Assembly: GCF_000017265.1 (NCBI RefSeq)
Contig: NC_011144.1
Coordinates: 3,932,256-3,996,255, forward strand
Length of the DNA stretch: 64,000 nucleotides
Direction: 5' to 3'
Source: Phenylobacterium zucineum HLK1
Lineage (GTDB): Bacteria; Pseudomonadota; Alphaproteobacteria; Caulobacterales; Caulobacteraceae
Part shown: piece after piece, positions 50,533-58,124 of the stretch
How the letters are laid out: each line of letters begins with the position of its first letter
Numbering within the stretch: the stretch's first letter is position 1
Program-made: the position numbers and the translations under genes
Notes under the pieces: generated by a model
Database searches by the model: none
What the model saw: only the letters and a program-made list of their open reading frames with translations
Told to the model about the DNA's origin: nothing

Positions 50533-53010
50533 ATGGCTTTCTCTGTCCTCAAGCGCGCCTCGGAACGACGATCCGAACATCTGCTGAATGACCTTCTGGT
50601 TACGCAGGGGTGGGACTTGCGACGCCCGCCGCAAGGCGACTGCCTCTTTCAGCACGAGTACCGCGGCTTCCCGGAGCTTGCGGAGATTTTGGGGCGAGCA
50701 AGCAAGTCGGGCGGCGGGGCTGGGGTCCCTGAAGCGTTGCTCGTCGACCGCTCGTCCACAGCGGCGACCGCCGTCATCGAAGCCAAGGCGTCAGCCTCGG
50801 ATATCGATAAGGCGGTCGCGGAGGCGCAACACTACGCCGCCGCGTTCATTGCCGCCGGTTACCCCACGCTGGCCATCGGTCTGGCGGGCGTCTCGGATGA
50901 CGACTTCAGGCTTCGCGTATCCAAGTGGGATGGCGCGGGCTGGGCGCCCATCACGTACGACGGCAAGCCGATTGGCTGGGTCCCCACCCGCGCTGACCTT
51001 GCACGCCTCACCGCCCCCTCGCATCCCGCAGAACTGCGCCCCTCCATCCCTCCGCAGGAGGTGCTCGCCTCCCGAGCGGACGAGATCAACCGCCTTCTGC
51101 GCGAAGCAAACATCAAGGATGAATTCCGCCCCGCCGTTGTCGCCGCGATCATGCTGGCGCTGTGGCAGTCCGGCGGCGATCTGCGGCGCGACAAACAGTG
51201 GATACTGAAGGACATCAACGCCGCCTGCCGTGAGGCGTTTGTGAAGGCCGGCAAGGCGGGGTTGGCGAACAGCATTCGCGTAGACGCCGCGAACGAGAAG
51301 CTGGCAGAACGGGCGCGACGGATCGCGACCATTCTGGAGCGCCTCAATGTCACGGTGCTCACGGCCGAACACGACTACCTGGGCCAGCTATATGAGACGT
51401 TCTTCCGCTACACCGGCGGAAACACCATCGGGCAGTATTTCACGCCGCGTCACATCGCGCGGATGATGGCCGACCTGTGCGGGGTCGGTAAGGACGACGT
51501 GATCCTTGATCCTGCCTGCGGGACTGGCGGCTTCCTGATCGCCTGCATGGACCGCATCCTCCATCAGCACACGATCTCCCGTGTGCAAATGGTGAAGGTG
51601 GTCGCCAAGCAGTTGAACGGCTTCGAGAGCGAGCCGGTGACGGCGGCGCTGTGCGTCGCCAACATGATCCTGCGCGGCGACGGCTCGACCGGTATTCACC
51701 AGGCAGACGCGCTGACGTCCCCCGAGTTTCCCGCCGGGCTGGCCACCGTCGCGCTGACCAACCCGCCCTTCCCGCACAAGAAGACGGATACGCCTGCGGA
51801 GGCGTTCGTGGATCGTGCCCTAGAGGGCCTTCAGACGGGCGGTCGGCTGGCAGTGATCTTGCCGACGAGTACGCTCGTAAAGCAGGACAAGGGCGGCTGG
51901 CGCGCGCAGATACTCAAGCACAATAGCTTGCTCGGCGTGTGCCAACTCCCCGACGAGCTGTTCCAGCCCTTCGCCGCCGCCACAACCTCTGTGGTGCTTC
52001 TCGAAAAGGGCCGTCCGCACGACCCCAAGCGCAAGACGGCCTTTGTCCGGCTGCATCATGACGGCTTTGTCCTGAGGAAGGGCGCGCGGATCGAGCGCGC
52101 GAGCGAGCCGAACGAGATCCCCGCGGCCGTCGAGGCGCTGCTGAACAAGACGGAACAGCCGGGCTTCTCGGGTGCGGCCAGCGTGGCTGGCGCGCAGGAG
52201 TGGGCGGTCGGCGCCTATATCGAGTCGGCGCCGCCGGCAGACGTCGAGATGCGCGAAGCGGTCGATGAACTTCAGCGTCGCCTCGCCTCGTTCTACACGC
52301 GCTACGCCCCCGAGGTTCTCGCACAACGGGACGCTATCGCGAGCGGCGACATCGCCCAGGTGGCGTATCGGTCAACCCTCTCGAAGCAGAAGGTGAAGAA
52401 CGCTGCGGAGATCACCGGCTCGGCTGATCAGATCGGCGGCCGGTTCGATATCTTCTACGGCCTCGGTGAGATCGAATCGCGCGAGGGGATGGCGCCGGGA
52501 CGCACGCTGATCGTTTCGCCTACGGAGCAATACAACGGCTGCTACGGGTGGCTCGACTTCCACACCGTTCTTGAGCCGCCGTTTATCACCGTCGCTCGGA
52601 CGGGCAGCATCGGCGAGGCGTTCGTTCATCTGGAGCCCTGCGCCCCGAATTCTGATTGCTTGGTGCTGCTCCCGCGCAAGCCTGAGTGGGCATCGGTCCC
52701 GGACCTTCTCTTGGCGGCGTCCGCCATCCGCCTTGAGCGCTGGCGCTACAACTACGGCCGAAAGATCACCCCAACCCGAATTGCGGGTGTGCGGCTCGCC
52801 TTCTCCGAGCAACTGCGCGCGTACACCGCCGACCTCTGCGGGCGCTTCGAAAGGGTGATCGAGGCCAGCCTCGACCCCTACCGAGAGGACATGGAGGACG
52901 AGCGCGACCTGGAGGTGGCGCGCGCGCGCTTGGCCGAACTCGTGGATGGCCCGGCCCGGCTGGTACAGGGTGACGAGCTTCGCGACAGGCTTGCGAAGAT
53001 CGAGGGCTAA
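50533..53010 (+). CDS. Single-chain restriction nuclease, N6-adenine methylase and target-recognition protein
   Basis: An 825-aa protein. N-terminal region (about 1-150) resembles HsdR/type I-like PD-(D/E)xK nuclease: VPEALLVD near 66-72 and VIEAKA near 81-86. Residues 180-320 resemble the HsdM helical domain. The N6-adenine methylase has motif I DPACGTGGF (326-334) and motif IV TNPPF (409-413). The C-terminal part (about 610-825) contains an HsdS-like target-recognition region (PPFITVARTGSIGEAF, NSDCLVLLPR) and a helical tail. There is no helicase domain, so it is type IIG-like rather than type I. A longer upstream start (50410) would overlap the transposase. ATG 50533 lies one base after its stop. 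Confidence 0.85.
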   Translation: MAFSVLKRASERRSEHLLNDLLVTQGWDLRRPPQGDCLFQHEYRGFPELAEILGRASKSGGGAGVPEALLVDRSSTAATAVIEAKASASDIDKAVAEAQHYAAAFIAAGYPTLAIGLAGVSDDDFRLRVSKWDGAGWAPITYDGKPIGWVPTRADLARLTAPSHPAELRPSIPPQEVLASRADEINRLLREANIKDEFRPAVVAAIMLALWQSGGDLRRDKQWILKDINAACREAFVKAGKAGLANSIRVDAANEKLAERARRIATILERLNVTVLTAEHDYLGQLYETFFRYTGGNTIGQYFTPRHIARMMADLCGVGKDDVILDPACGTGGFLIACMDRILHQHTISRVQMVKVVAKQLNGFESEPVTAALCVANMILRGDGSTGIHQADALTSPEFPAGLATVALTNPPFPHKKTDTPAEAFVDRALEGLQTGGRLAVILPTSTLVKQDKGGWRAQILKHNSLLGVCQLPDELFQPFAAATTSVVLLEKGRPHDPKRKTAFVRLHHDGFVLRKGARIERASEPNEIPAAVEALLNKTEQPGFSGAASVAGAQEWAVGAYIESAPPADVEMREAVDELQRRLASFYTRYAPEVLAQRDAIASGDIAQVAYRSTLSKQKVKNAAEITGSADQIGGRFDIFYGLGEIESREGMAPGRTLIVSPTEQYNGCYGWLDFHTVLEPPFITVARTGSIGEAFVHLEPCAPNSDCLVLLPRKPEWASVPDLLLAASAIRLERWRYNYGRKITPTRIAGVRLAFSEQLRAYTADLCGRFERVIEASLDPYREDMEDERDLEVARARLAELVDGPARLVQGDELRDRLAKIEG

Positions 53011-53012
53011 GG

Positions 53013-53288
53013 ATGCCGGGGCTCTACGGCTTCGCCTTCACCGAGGTTGCGCTGAGGTTTCTGGAGTCTGTCCCGGCGAAGTTTCAGGGACAGATCAAAA
53101 AGAAGATCGAGACCTTGGGGGCGGCTCCGCATCCCCCTGGGTGCAAGAAGCTCAAGGGTCAAAGCGACGCTGCCGACGAAGTGTACCGCGTCCGATCCGG
53201 CGACTACCGCATTCTCTATGTGGTGAGAGACAATGCGAAACAGATCGTCATCCTCGACATAGGCCACCGCAAGGACGTCTATCGATGA
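53013..53288 (+). CDS. RelE-family toxin-like protein
   Basis: A 91-aa protein with the RelE/ParE fold pattern: MPGLYGFAFTEVALRFLESVP, a helical KKIETLG, then beta strands DEVYRVRSGDYRILYVVRDNAKQIVILDIGHRKDVYR. The basic residues in GDYRILY and GHRKDVYR correspond to those used for ribosome-dependent mRNA cleavage in RelE. It is 2 bases after the nuclease-methylase stop and overlaps the next gene by 4 bases (ATGA). Toxicity is inferred from family only. Confidence 0.88.
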   Translation: MPGLYGFAFTEVALRFLESVPAKFQGQIKKKIETLGAAPHPPGCKKLKGQSDAADEVYRVRSGDYRILYVVRDNAKQIVILDIGHRKDVYR

Positions 53289-53464
53289 AGCCGAAACCCA
53301 GGCCCGCCGCCGCTCAAGATGGTCCGCTGAAGGTGGATCGCCCGTTTGATGACGCCATCACGCGCGCCTTGTCGGTGAAGCCGCCAGCCGGGGGCTGGGC
53401 GGCCTACGAGGCCAAGCTGAAGGCCGATAAGGCGAAGGCCGAAAAACCCAAGAAAACCGGCTAG
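53285..53464 (+). CDS. Small basic/acidic protein, candidate antitoxin
   Basis: A 59-aa protein starting MKPKPRPAAAQDGPLKVDRPFDDAITRAL with a Lys-rich tail (AYEAKLKADKAKAEKPKKTG). It overlaps the RelE-like toxin stop by ATGA, so translation is probably coupled. It lacks an obvious ribbon-helix-helix or AbrB DNA-binding motif. The toxin-before-antitoxin order and short length fit a noncanonical antitoxin, but no family is recognised. Confidence 0.7.
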   Translation: MKPKPRPAAAQDGPLKVDRPFDDAITRALSVKPPAGGWAAYEAKLKADKAKAEKPKKTG

Positions 53465-53509
53465 CCCACCGGCGCGCCGACCAGCCCCCCGAGACGTCGC
53501 TCAGCGCCT

Positions 53510-53532
53510 CCTTTGTCAGGTGCATAATCACC
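53510..53532 (-). repeat. Right terminal inverted repeat
   Basis: 23 bp, reverse complement of the left end with a single mismatch (C for T at position 14). It lies 46 bases after the last gene of the element. Confidence 0.95.
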
Positions 53533-53540
53533 CCCGATGG
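53533..53540. repeat. Target site duplication, right copy
   Basis: CCCGATGG, identical to 49479-49486. With one copy and the element removed, the sequence reads CTCCCCCGATGGGGGAG, a near-perfect palindrome, so the target was the dispersed repeat. Confidence 0.93.
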
Positions 53541-53569
53541 GGGAGGAGAAGCTGGCGGGCGGCGATCGC

Positions 53570-55432
53570 TCATGCCGCGCGGCGGCGGACGTGGGCCAGG
53601 AGGGCGGTCAGCGCCCCCGGCGTGACCCCTTCGATCCGGGCGGCCTGGCCCAGGGTCAGCGGCCGGACGGCGGCCAGCTTCTCACGGACCTCGTTCGAGA
53701 GGCCGCCGATGGCGCCGTAGTCGAGGTCGGCCGGCAGGCGCAGGTCCTCGTCCCGGCGGAAGGCCTCGGCGTCAGCCGCCTGGCGGTCGAGGTAGCCGGC
53801 GTAAGAAGCGTCGATCTCCACCTGCTCGCGCACCGCCGGGCTCCAGTCGCCGACCTGCGGCCAGATCCGCGCGAGGTCGTCGAAGCCGATGGTGGGATAG
53901 GCCAGGAGCTGCAGCAGGTTCCGGCGCTGGCCGTCGGCCTTGACCGGCAGGCCGGCCTTCTGGGCTTCGGCCGGGGTCAGCGACAGGCCATTCGCCATCG
54001 CCCGGGCCTCGGCGAGCGCCCGTTGTTTCACGTGAAACACGCCGGCCCGCTCGGAGCCCACGACGCCGAGCTCCACCCCCTTCCCCGTCAGCCGCTGGTC
54101 GGCGTTGTCGGCCCGCAGGGTCAGGCGGAACTCGGCCCGGCTGGTGAACATGCGATACGGCTCGGTGACCCCGCGCGTGACCAGGTCGTCGATCAGCACG
54201 CCGATGTAGGCCTCGTCGCGGGCGAACTGCGCCGGCTCGGCCCCCGACGCCGCGCGCGCGGCGTTGAGCCCGGCCACCAGTCCCTGGGCGCCGGCCTCCT
54301 CATAGCCCGTCGTGCCGTTGATCTGGCCGGCGAGATAGAGGCCCGGCAGGCGCTTGGCCTCCAGGGTCGGGTAGAGTTCGCGCGGATCGACATAGTCGTA
54401 TTCGATCGCGTAGCCGTGGCGCTTGACCACCACCTGCTCCAGGCCGGGGATGGTCCGCAGGAACAGGTCCTGGGTCTCGGTCGAGACCGAGGTTGAGATG
54501 CCGTTCGGATAGACGGTGTCGTCGTCCAGGCCCTCGGGCTCCAGGAAGATCTGGTGGCTGGTCTTGTCGCGGAAGCGGACCACCTTGTCCTCGATCGAGG
54601 GGCAGTAGCGGGGACCGCGGCCCGAGACCCGGCCGCCGTAGACCGCGCTCTCCTCCAGCCGCTCGGCGATGATCCGGTGGGTCTCCTCGGTCGTGTAGGT
54701 CACGCCGCAGCGGATCTGCGGGACGGTGATCGCCTCGGTCAGGAACGAGAACGGGATCGGCTCGGCGTCCGCCTCCTGCATCTCCAGCCGGTCCCAGGCG
54801 ATGGTCTTCCCGTCCAGCCGTGCGGGGGTGCCGGTCTTCAGCCGGCCCATGGAAAGGCCCAGGGCATAGAGGCGGTCCGACAGGCCGATGGCCGGCGCAT
54901 CGCCGATCCGGCCCGCCGGGATGCGGGTCTCGCCCTGGTGGATCACCCCCTTCAGGAAGGTGCCGGTGGTCAGCACCACCCGGCCGGCGGGATAGGTCTC
55001 GCCGCTGGCGCCGACGACGCCGGTCACCCGCCCGTCCTGGACGACCAAGTCCTCGACCGCCTCGGCCCTGACGGTCAGGTTCGGCGTGGCGAGGAGCTCG
55101 GCCTGCATGGCCTCGCGATAGAGCCGGCGGTCGATCTGCGAGCGCGGTCCGCGCACCGCCGCGCCCTTGGAGCGGTTCAGCATCCGGAACTGGATGCCCG
55201 AGACGTCGGCCAGGCGGCCCATCAGGCCGTCGAGCGCGTCGATCTCGCGGACGAGGTGGCCCTTGCCCAGGCCGCCGATCGCCGGGTTGCAGCTCATCTC
55301 GCCGATCGTCTCGACCTTGTGGGTGAGCAGCAGGGTGCGCGCGCCGAAGCGCGCCGCGGCGGCGGCCGCTTCGCATCCGGCGTGTCCGCCGCCGATGACG
55401 ATGACGTCCCAGGTCGACATGAGGCGGCTCAT
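53570..55432 (-). CDS. mnmG: tRNA uridine-5-carboxymethylaminomethyl modification enzyme MnmG
   Basis: A 620-aa FAD enzyme that with MnmE modifies wobble U34 in several tRNAs. It has the FAD-binding WDVIVIGGGHAGCEAAAAAARFG start, SCNPAIGGLGKGHLVREIDALDG, ALYPNGISTSVS-like TVYPNGISTSV, the GTTGYEEAGAQGLVAGLNAA motif, and a C-terminal helical MnmE-binding domain. It contains parS site 1 (54024-54039) in its coding sequence. ATG 55432 is used; an in-frame ATG at 55420 is possible. Confidence 0.97.
   Translation of the reverse strand: MSRLMSTWDVIVIGGGHAGCEAAAAAARFGARTLLLTHKVETIGEMSCNPAIGGLGKGHLVREIDALDGLMGRLADVSGIQFRMLNRSKGAAVRGPRSQIDRRLYREAMQAELLATPNLTVRAEAVEDLVVQDGRVTGVVGASGETYPAGRVVLTTGTFLKGVIHQGETRIPAGRIGDAPAIGLSDRLYALGLSMGRLKTGTPARLDGKTIAWDRLEMQEADAEPIPFSFLTEAITVPQIRCGVTYTTEETHRIIAERLEESAVYGGRVSGRGPRYCPSIEDKVVRFRDKTSHQIFLEPEGLDDDTVYPNGISTSVSTETQDLFLRTIPGLEQVVVKRHGYAIEYDYVDPRELYPTLEAKRLPGLYLAGQINGTTGYEEAGAQGLVAGLNAARAASGAEPAQFARDEAYIGVLIDDLVTRGVTEPYRMFTSRAEFRLTLRADNADQRLTGKGVELGVVGSERAGVFHVKQRALAEARAMANGLSLTPAEAQKAGLPVKADGQRRNLLQLLAYPTIGFDDLARIWPQVGDWSPAVREQVEIDASYAGYLDRQAADAEAFRRDEDLRLPADLDYGAIGGLSNEVREKLAAVRPLTLGQAARIEGVTPGALTALLAHVRRRAA
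54024..54039. promoter_or_regulatory. parS site 1
   Basis: TGTTTCACGTGAAACA, the perfect 16-bp ParB-binding palindrome. It lies inside mnmG; the host codons accommodate it. Confidence 0.96.
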
Positions 55433-55450
55433 ATAGTCGAAGGCCGTCGC

Positions 55451-55466
55451 TGTTTCACGTGAAACG
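55451..55466. promoter_or_regulatory. parS site 2
   Basis: TGTTTCACGTGAAACG, one mismatch at the last base. It lies 19 bases upstream of the mnmG start codon, so ParB spreading could affect mnmG expression. Confidence 0.92.
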
Positions 55467-55690
55467 TCGGCGAAAGCGGCCCAGGCGAGGGGTGCGGCAT
55501 TCTTTCCCCATGGCGAAGGTAGGAATTCCGGCCGCGCCGCCCCACTTCAGGCGAGCCGGTCCTGCGCACCCCGCCCGGCGGCGCGAGCCCCCCAACCCCG
55601 ACCGCCGGGGCGCGGGGCCGGTAGCCAAAGGCCAAGGCGCGTCCGCGCGGCCCCTCTCTCCAGGCCGCGCGGATTGCCTGGCCTCGTTGC

Positions 55691-55710
55691 GGTGTTTCAC
55701 GTGAAACACC
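55691..55710. promoter_or_regulatory. parS site 3 (extended)
   Basis: The perfect 20-bp palindrome GGTGTTTCACGTGAAACACC contains the 16-bp parS core at 55693-55708. It is the most symmetrical of the three sites. Confidence 0.96.
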
Positions 55711-55757
55711 GGCGGCGGATGGGTCCCGGCTTTCGCCGGGATGGCCCCGTCGCGCGG

Positions 55758-57095
55758 TCACTTCCCGATGCAGAAGGTGGCGAAGATCCGGCCCAGCACG
55801 GCCTCGGGGTCGATGCGGCCGGTGATCCGGTCCAGGGCCCGGGCCGCGAGGCGCACGTCCTCGGCGGCCAGCTCCACATGCTCATCGTGGCCGATGGCGT
55901 GGCGCAGGCGCTCGGACGCTTCCGCCAGCAGCTCGCGGTGCCGCAGCCGCGTGGCCGCGGGCGGCTCGCCCCCGCCGAGCGACTCCACCACCCGCTCGGA
56001 CAGAGTCTCCTTCAGCCAGGCCATGTCGCCGGGGCCCCTGGCGGTGACCTCGGCCGCGGGAATCCCGATCCGCCGGGCCACCTCGGCCGCCCAGGCGCCC
56101 GCGTTACCGACGGGCAGGTCCCGCTTGGTGATCAGGCACAGGTCTCCCTCCCCGATCTCGGCCGGCAGGTCCGGGGTCTCCTCCGACGAGCCGTCCACCA
56201 GCCACAGGCGCAGGTCGGCCCCCTCGGCCCAGGCTCGGGCCCGGCGCACCCCCTCGGCCTCGATCTCGTCGGCGGTGTCGCGCAGGCCCGCGGTGTCGGC
56301 CATCAGGACCTTGTAGCCGGCGAGCACCATCGGAACCTCGATGACGTCGCGGGTGGTCCCGGGCGTGGCGGTGACGATGGCGGCCTCGCGGCCAGCGAGG
56401 GCGTTCAGCAGGGTGCTCTTGCCGGCGTTCGGCGCGCCCACCAGGGCGATGCGGAAGCCCTCCCGCACCCGCTCGCCGCGGGCCGCGTCGGCCGCAGCCG
56501 CCTCGATCTCGGCCGCCAGGGTCTCCAGCACCGGCCGGGCGCGGGCGGCCACGTCGGCCGGCACCTCCTCGTCGGGGAAGTCCACGGCCGCCTCGAACAG
56601 GGCCAGGGCCTCGGTCAGGGCCTCGCGCCAGCGGGCCTGCACCTGCGACAGCCGGCCGCCCAGCTGCTCCAGAGCCTGGCGGCGCTGGCCTTCCGTCTCG
56701 GAGTCGATCAGATCGGCGACGCCCTCGGCCTGGGCCAGGTCCAGCTTGCCGTTCTCGAACGCCCGGCGGGTGAACTCCCCCGGCTCCGCCAGGCGCAGCC
56801 CCAGCCCCGCCAGCGCCTCGACCAGCGCCCCGGTCACCGCAGTACCGCCATGCACGTGGAACTCGGCGGCGTCTTCGCCGGTGTAGCTCCCGGGACCGGG
56901 GAACCAGAGCACCAGAGCCTGGTCGATCTCCCCGCCGTCCGCATCGAACAGCCGCCGCACGCTGGCGCGCCTGGGCTCGGGCAGGTCGCCGGCGAGGGTC
57001 CGCACGGCCGTCTGCGTCCGGGGACCGGACACCCGCACCACCGCCACGGCCGCCCGGCCCGGGGCCGTGGCGGGCGCGAAGATGGTGTCGCTCAT
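55758..57095 (-). CDS. mnmE: tRNA modification GTPase MnmE
   Basis: A 445-aa GTPase and MnmG partner. The N-terminal formyl-THF domain (about 1-120; MSDTIFAPATAPGRAAVAVVRVSG, YTGEDAAEFHVHGG) is followed by a helical domain with the G domain inserted. That has Walker A LVGAPNAGKSTLLNAL near 220, G2 TPGTTRDVIE, DTAGLRDT and TKRD. The C-terminal end FCIGK contains the catalytic Cys. Start ATG 57095 overlaps the stop of the upstream DUF6489-like gene (ATGA). Confidence 0.96.
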   Translation of the reverse strand: MSDTIFAPATAPGRAAVAVVRVSGPRTQTAVRTLAGDLPEPRRASVRRLFDADGGEIDQALVLWFPGPGSYTGEDAAEFHVHGGTAVTGALVEALAGLGLRLAEPGEFTRRAFENGKLDLAQAEGVADLIDSETEGQRRQALEQLGGRLSQVQARWREALTEALALFEAAVDFPDEEVPADVAARARPVLETLAAEIEAAAADAARGERVREGFRIALVGAPNAGKSTLLNALAGREAAIVTATPGTTRDVIEVPMVLAGYKVLMADTAGLRDTADEIEAEGVRRARAWAEGADLRLWLVDGSSEETPDLPAEIGEGDLCLITKRDLPVGNAGAWAAEVARRIGIPAAEVTARGPGDMAWLKETLSERVVESLGGGEPPAATRLRHRELLAEASERLRHAIGHDEHVELAAEDVRLAARALDRITGRIDPEAVLGRIFATFCIGK

Positions 57096-57334
57096 TCCTT
57101 GGGCGTGGCCGCGCCCAGCCCCGCTTCCATCATCTTGCGGAACTGCTCCTGCGCCCCGGCCCCGACGCTCATCCAGTTCTTCATGAACTCCTCGGGGGAG
57201 AGGAGCTGGATGTTGGCGTCGATGCGCTTGCCCATCTCCTGGACCAGGTGGTCGTTGAGGGCGCTGACGTCCGGAAGCCCCAGGAAACGGCGGGCCTCTT
57301 CGGGGGTGCAGTCCACTTCGATCGTCATCTTCAT
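57092..57334 (-). CDS. DUF6489-like small protein
   Basis: An 80-aa cytoplasmic protein beginning MKMTIEVDCTPEEARRFLGLPDVSALNDHLVQEMGKR and ending in a helix with AQEQFRKMMEAGLG. It matches a family found next to mnmE in alphaproteobacteria. It overlaps mnmE by 4 bases, so the two are translationally coupled. The start could also be the ATG at 57328. The function is unknown. Confidence 0.85.
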   Translation of the reverse strand: MKMTIEVDCTPEEARRFLGLPDVSALNDHLVQEMGKRIDANIQLLSPEEFMKNWMSVGAGAQEQFRKMMEAGLGAATPKE

Positions 57335-57428
57335 GGGTAAAAGTCCTGCCGCTTGCGTATGGCCGCAACGGGCCGTCTCGCGCTACTAGCCCTATCCTGA
57401 GGGCTTTGAACATCCGGGAGACCACGAC

Positions 57429-58124
57429 ATGGGCGAACGCATCACCATCACCGCCGCGGACGGCGCCTTCGACGCCTATGTGGCGCGGCCGCAGGCGGCC
57501 AAGGCGCCGGCGATCGTGGTGATCCAGGAGATCTTCGGCGTGAACAAGGTCATGCGCGACATCTGCGACGACCTCGCCGCCCAGGGCTATCTGGCCGTCT
57601 GCCCCGATCTCTTCTGGCGGATCGAGCCCGGCATCGACATCACCGACCAGTCCGAGGCCGAGTGGAAGAAGGCCTTCGAGCTGTTCAACGCTTTCGACGT
57701 CGACCAGGGCGTCCGCGACATCCGGGCCACCATCGACCAGGTCCGCAAGGATCCGGCCTGCAACGGCAAGGTGGGCGCGGTGGGCTACTGCCTGGGCGGC
57801 CTGCTGGCGTTCCTGACCGCCGCCCGCACCGACGCCGACGCCTCGGTCTCGTACTACGGCGTGGGGATCGAGAACCGCGTCGGCGAGGCCGAGAAGCTGA
57901 CCCGGCCGCTGCTGATGCACGTGGCCGAGGAGGACCAGTTCGTGCCGAAGGCGGCCCAGGCGGTCATACTCCAGGCGCTGAAGCACCACCCGCAGGTCGA
58001 GCTCCACACCTATCCCGGCCGCGACCACGCCTTCGCGCGCAAGGGCGGCGAGCACTACCACGAGGGCGACGCCGGCCAGGCCAATACCCGCACCCTCGCC
58101 TTTTTCAAGAAGGCCCTCGGCTGA
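57429..58124 (+). CDS. Dienelactone hydrolase family protein
   Basis: A 231-aa alpha/beta hydrolase. It has IVVIQEIFGVNKVMRDICDDLAAQGYLAVCPDLFWR near residue 30, the nucleophile Cys in GAVGYCLGGLLAF near 122 (the DLH Cys-Asp-His type), AEEDQFVPKAAQ for Asp near 170, and GRDHAFARKGG for His near 200. Annotations as carboxymethylenebutenolidase are usual, but the real substrate is unknown. Its stop TGA overlaps the next gene start (TGATG). Confidence 0.92.
   Translation: MGERITITAADGAFDAYVARPQAAKAPAIVVIQEIFGVNKVMRDICDDLAAQGYLAVCPDLFWRIEPGIDITDQSEAEWKKAFELFNAFDVDQGVRDIRATIDQVRKDPACNGKVGAVGYCLGGLLAFLTAARTDADASVSYYGVGIENRVGEAEKLTRPLLMHVAEEDQFVPKAAQAVILQALKHHPQVELHTYPGRDHAFARKGGEHYHEGDAGQANTRTLAFFKKALG

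Larger units (their letters stand above)
49487..53532 (+). mobile_element. IS1595-type transposon carrying a nuclease-methylase and a RelE-like toxin system
   Basis: A 4,046-bp element with 23-bp terminal inverted repeats (one mismatch, beginning GGTGATTATGCAC) and an 8-bp target duplication. It contains four genes in one direction: transposase, single-chain nuclease/methylase/TRD, RelE-like toxin, and a small partner. All are tightly packed (1-2 bp gaps or overlap), so one promoter at the left end may serve all. Base composition is lower in GC than the flanks by eye. IS1595-family elements with passenger genes are known; this passenger set in one compact unit is the noteworthy part. Boundaries are exact because repeats and duplication agree. 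Confidence 0.95.
55433..55757. other. mnmE-mnmG gap with two parS sites
   Basis: 325 bases without a supported gene. It holds parS sites 2 and 3 and, downstream of mnmE on the minus strand, a hairpin TCCCGGCGAAAGCCGGGA near 55724-55742 that may end mnmE transcription. The two short frames that read through the parS sites are artefacts of that palindrome. Confidence 0.75.

Noticed and set aside
55455..55709. Short frames in the mnmE-mnmG gap that begin MFHVKH or end RCFT
   Set aside because: These peptides are the translated parS palindromes; both strands give similar frames and no ribosome site is seen.
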